Shown here: positions 35,466 through 36,699 of the stretch, piece by piece
Layout of the letters: the number at the start of each line of letters is the position of its first letter
Position numbering within the stretch: position 1 is the stretch's first letter
DNA from: Acidimicrobiia bacterium
GTDB taxonomy: Bacteria > Actinomycetota > Acidimicrobiia > Acidimicrobiales > Poriferisodalaceae
DNA length: 36,699 nt
NCBI GenBank assembly: GCA_022828045.1
Contig: JAJEIW010000220.1
Span: 1-36,699, forward strand
Direction of reading: 5' to 3'
Position numbers and translations under genes: made by a program
The notes under the pieces: generated by a model
Told to the model about the DNA's origin: nothing
Seen by the model: the letters and a program-made list of their open reading frames with translations, nothing else
Database searches by the model: none

Positions 35466-36362
35466 TCAGCTGTGCAAGCCGATCAGGGTCTCGCGAGTAG
35501 CAGCCTGCTCGTCAAGCGTCCCGAACGCCATGGCGGCGCATGACGTAACGCCGTGGTCGGCGAGGGCACCGATGCGGTCGCTGACTTCGGCAGCGCTGCC
35601 GATGATGGCGATGTCCTCGGGCCCGTCGTATCCCTCACGATCCAGCATCGCCCGGTAGCTCGGCAAGGTGCCGTAGACCACGAGATCCTTGGCGGCGCGC
35701 TCGCGCGCCGTCGCCGCATCATCGGTCACGCAGACGGGAAATCCGGCTACCACCTGCGGCGCAGGCCGTCCCGCTTCGGCCGCTGCCTCATTGATCGTCG
35801 GAGCGGTATGGGTGCCGAGCGTCACCGGCCCGGTCATCCACGTGAAGGTGCCGTCGGCCATCCGTCCGGTGAGTCGCAGCATCTGGCTGCCGAGGGCCGC
35901 AACGAACACCGGCGGGGCTTCGGCGGGCGGGGGAGTGATCTCGCCACGCCCGGTCACTGCATCGCCGCCGTGCGAGACGCGTCGGTCCGTCATCAGTTTC
36001 GTCAGGATGGTCAGGTAGTCGCGCATGTGCGCAATGGGCCGGTCGAACGAGTACCCCCACATGCCTTCGACCACCGGCTTGTGCGACGGACCGATGCCCA
36101 AGTCCAGCCGCCCGCCAAGCACGGCCTGAGTCGTGAGCGCCTGCTGGGCCAGCATCATCGGGTGCCGCGGGTAGGTGGGTACTACTGCGGTGCCGAGCCG
36201 GATGCCGGGCACCTCGCGGCCGGCGACGGCGATGGTGGTCAGCGCGTCGTGGCCGAAGATCTGAGGCGTCCAGTAGCGCCGAAAGCCCTGCTCGGAGGCC
36301 TCGCGGATGCTGGCCTCGAAGCGTTCAGGTGTGGTGTCGAATCCGAACAGCTCGATATGCAT
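35466..36362 (-). CDS. LLM-class F420-dependent oxidoreductase
   Basis: 298-aa luciferase-like TIM-barrel protein. Family features are 'GIRLGTAVVPTYPRHPMMLAQQAL', 'GGRLDLGIGPSHKPVVE' and 'PPVFVAALGSQMLRLTGRMADG', typical of F420-dependent actinobacterial members (TIGR03564-like). The substrate cannot be told. ATG 36362 is preceded by TACGCT (36375-36370) with exactly 7 nt between, so the mRNA is probably leaderless. Confidence 0.87.
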   Translation of the reverse strand: MHIELFGFDTTPERFEASIREASEQGFRRYWTPQIFGHDALTTIAVAGREVPGIRLGTAVVPTYPRHPMMLAQQALTTQAVLGGRLDLGIGPSHKPVVEGMWGYSFDRPIAHMRDYLTILTKLMTDRRVSHGGDAVTGRGEITPPPAEAPPVFVAALGSQMLRLTGRMADGTFTWMTGPVTLGTHTAPTINEAAAEAGRPAPQVVAGFPVCVTDDAATARERAAKDLVVYGTLPSYRAMLDREGYDGPEDIAIIGSAAEVSDRIGALADHGVTSCAAMAFGTLDEQAATRETLIGLHS

Positions 36363-36369
36363 GCCCGGC

Positions 36370-36375
36370 AGCGTA
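36370..36375 (-). promoter_or_regulatory. -10 element of the LLM oxidoreductase gene
   Basis: TACGCT on the minus strand ends exactly 7 nt before the ATG at 36362, the leaderless pattern seen elsewhere in the window. Confidence 0.4.
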
Positions 36376-36425
36376 ACGGCGCGCCCAACAATGTTTCCGG
36401 GTTGGCAACCGAGACGGCCCCAGGC

Positions 36426-36699
36426 TCAGGCAAACGTGTCGAAGAGCTCCTCGAGCGCCTTGAGCTGGCCGCCGCTCGTGCTGGACGGCACCAGGATCGG
36501 TGTCTTGCAGCCAGCGTCGAACCATGCCTCGACGCCGTCGCGGACTTGGCTGGCCGACCCGTACAGCGTCGCGTTCGACAGCCAGTCATCGGTCATGGCT
36601 CGGTTCAACGCCTCGGAGTCGCCCGCGGCGATCGCCGTCTCAGCCGCGTCCATCTCGTCGACCCAGCCGGCTTGCTTCCAGTAGTTCCGGTAATTCGGC
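36426..36699 (-). CDS. LLM-class oxidoreductase, C-terminal fragment at window edge
   Basis: The reading frame continues to the window end, so the 5' part is outside. The visible 90 codons read 'NYRNYWKQAGWVDEMDAAETAI' and 'ASQVRDGVEAWFDAGCKTPILVPSS', the usual C-terminus of actinobacterial luciferase-like F420-dependent oxidoreductases. It is a second, distinct paralogue next to the 35466 gene. It is not a pseudogene on this evidence, only cut by the window. Confidence 0.75.
   Translation of the reverse strand, partial: PNYRNYWKQAGWVDEMDAAETAIAAGDSEALNRAMTDDWLSNATLYGSASQVRDGVEAWFDAGCKTPILVPSSTSGGQLKALEELFDTFA

Overview
The window is a high-GC (about 65% by eye) actinobacterial chromosome segment centred on the replication origin. 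The gene order closely matches the mycobacterial dnaA neighbourhood: DUF5318–ponA–rpsF–ssb–rpsR on one flank, and murJ–trxB–trxA–cwlM–parB–parA–rsmG–jag–yidC–yidD–rnpA–rpmH–dnaA–oriC–dnaN–recF–dciA–gyrB–gyrA–DUF3566–tRNA-Ile on the other. F420-type luciferase-like oxidoreductases, a mycothiol-dependent-type enzyme and CarD fit an actinobacterium. Gene style (split MviN, lone TadE after gyrA, frequent leaderless starts) suggests the class Acidimicrobiia, but that assignment is inference.

Layout. 1-934 (minus): rpsR (cut by the window edge), ssb and rpsF, behind a structured leader. 1203-2948 (minus): a membrane-anchored bifunctional penicillin-binding-protein homologue that appears to have lost both active sites. 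3022-12524 (plus): CCA-adding enzyme, DUF5318 zinc protein, CarD, MurJ, DegV, a membrane pseudokinase corresponding to the C-terminal half of mycobacterial MviN, a small membrane protein, TrxB, TrxA and a CwlM-like degenerate amidase. 12706-14477 (minus): parB and parA, followed by one parS site. 14605-15237 (plus): rsmG, divergent from parA. 15305-15793 (minus): the KH-R3H part of Jag.

15962-19223 is the anomaly. A Rieske non-haem iron oxygenase (minus) and a GOLPH3(GPP34)-cytochrome P450 fusion (plus) sit inside the otherwise conserved rpmH-to-parB block. The orphan N-terminal (Jag_N) domain of Jag lies on the far side (19235-19567), next to yidC. The two oxygenase genes therefore separate the two parts of Jag. 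They are visibly lower in GC than their neighbours.

19606-21549 (minus): yidC, yidD, rnpA and rpmH. 22011-23612: dnaA. 23613-23935: oriC with DnaA boxes. 23936-31267: dnaN, recF, dciA, gyrB and gyrA. 31277-32696: a TadE-like protein, a DUF3566 protein, tRNA-Ile(GAT) and a small membrane ORF abutting the tRNA. 32745-36699: an NAD(P)-binding protein, a mycothiol-dependent-type enzyme, lgt and two luciferase-like oxidoreductases, the last one truncated.

Themes. (1) Three cell-envelope proteins look like catalytically dead regulators: the PBP, the pseudokinase and the CwlM-like amidase. They sit near MurJ, and in mycobacteria the pseudokinase and CwlM regulate peptidoglycan precursor flow. (2) Many genes have a TANNNT -10 hexamer ending exactly 7 nt before the start codon, which predicts leaderless mRNAs. 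(3) Two genes, cwlM and rnpA, seem to start at CTG in a CTGA overlap with the preceding stop, so standard ORF callers truncate them.
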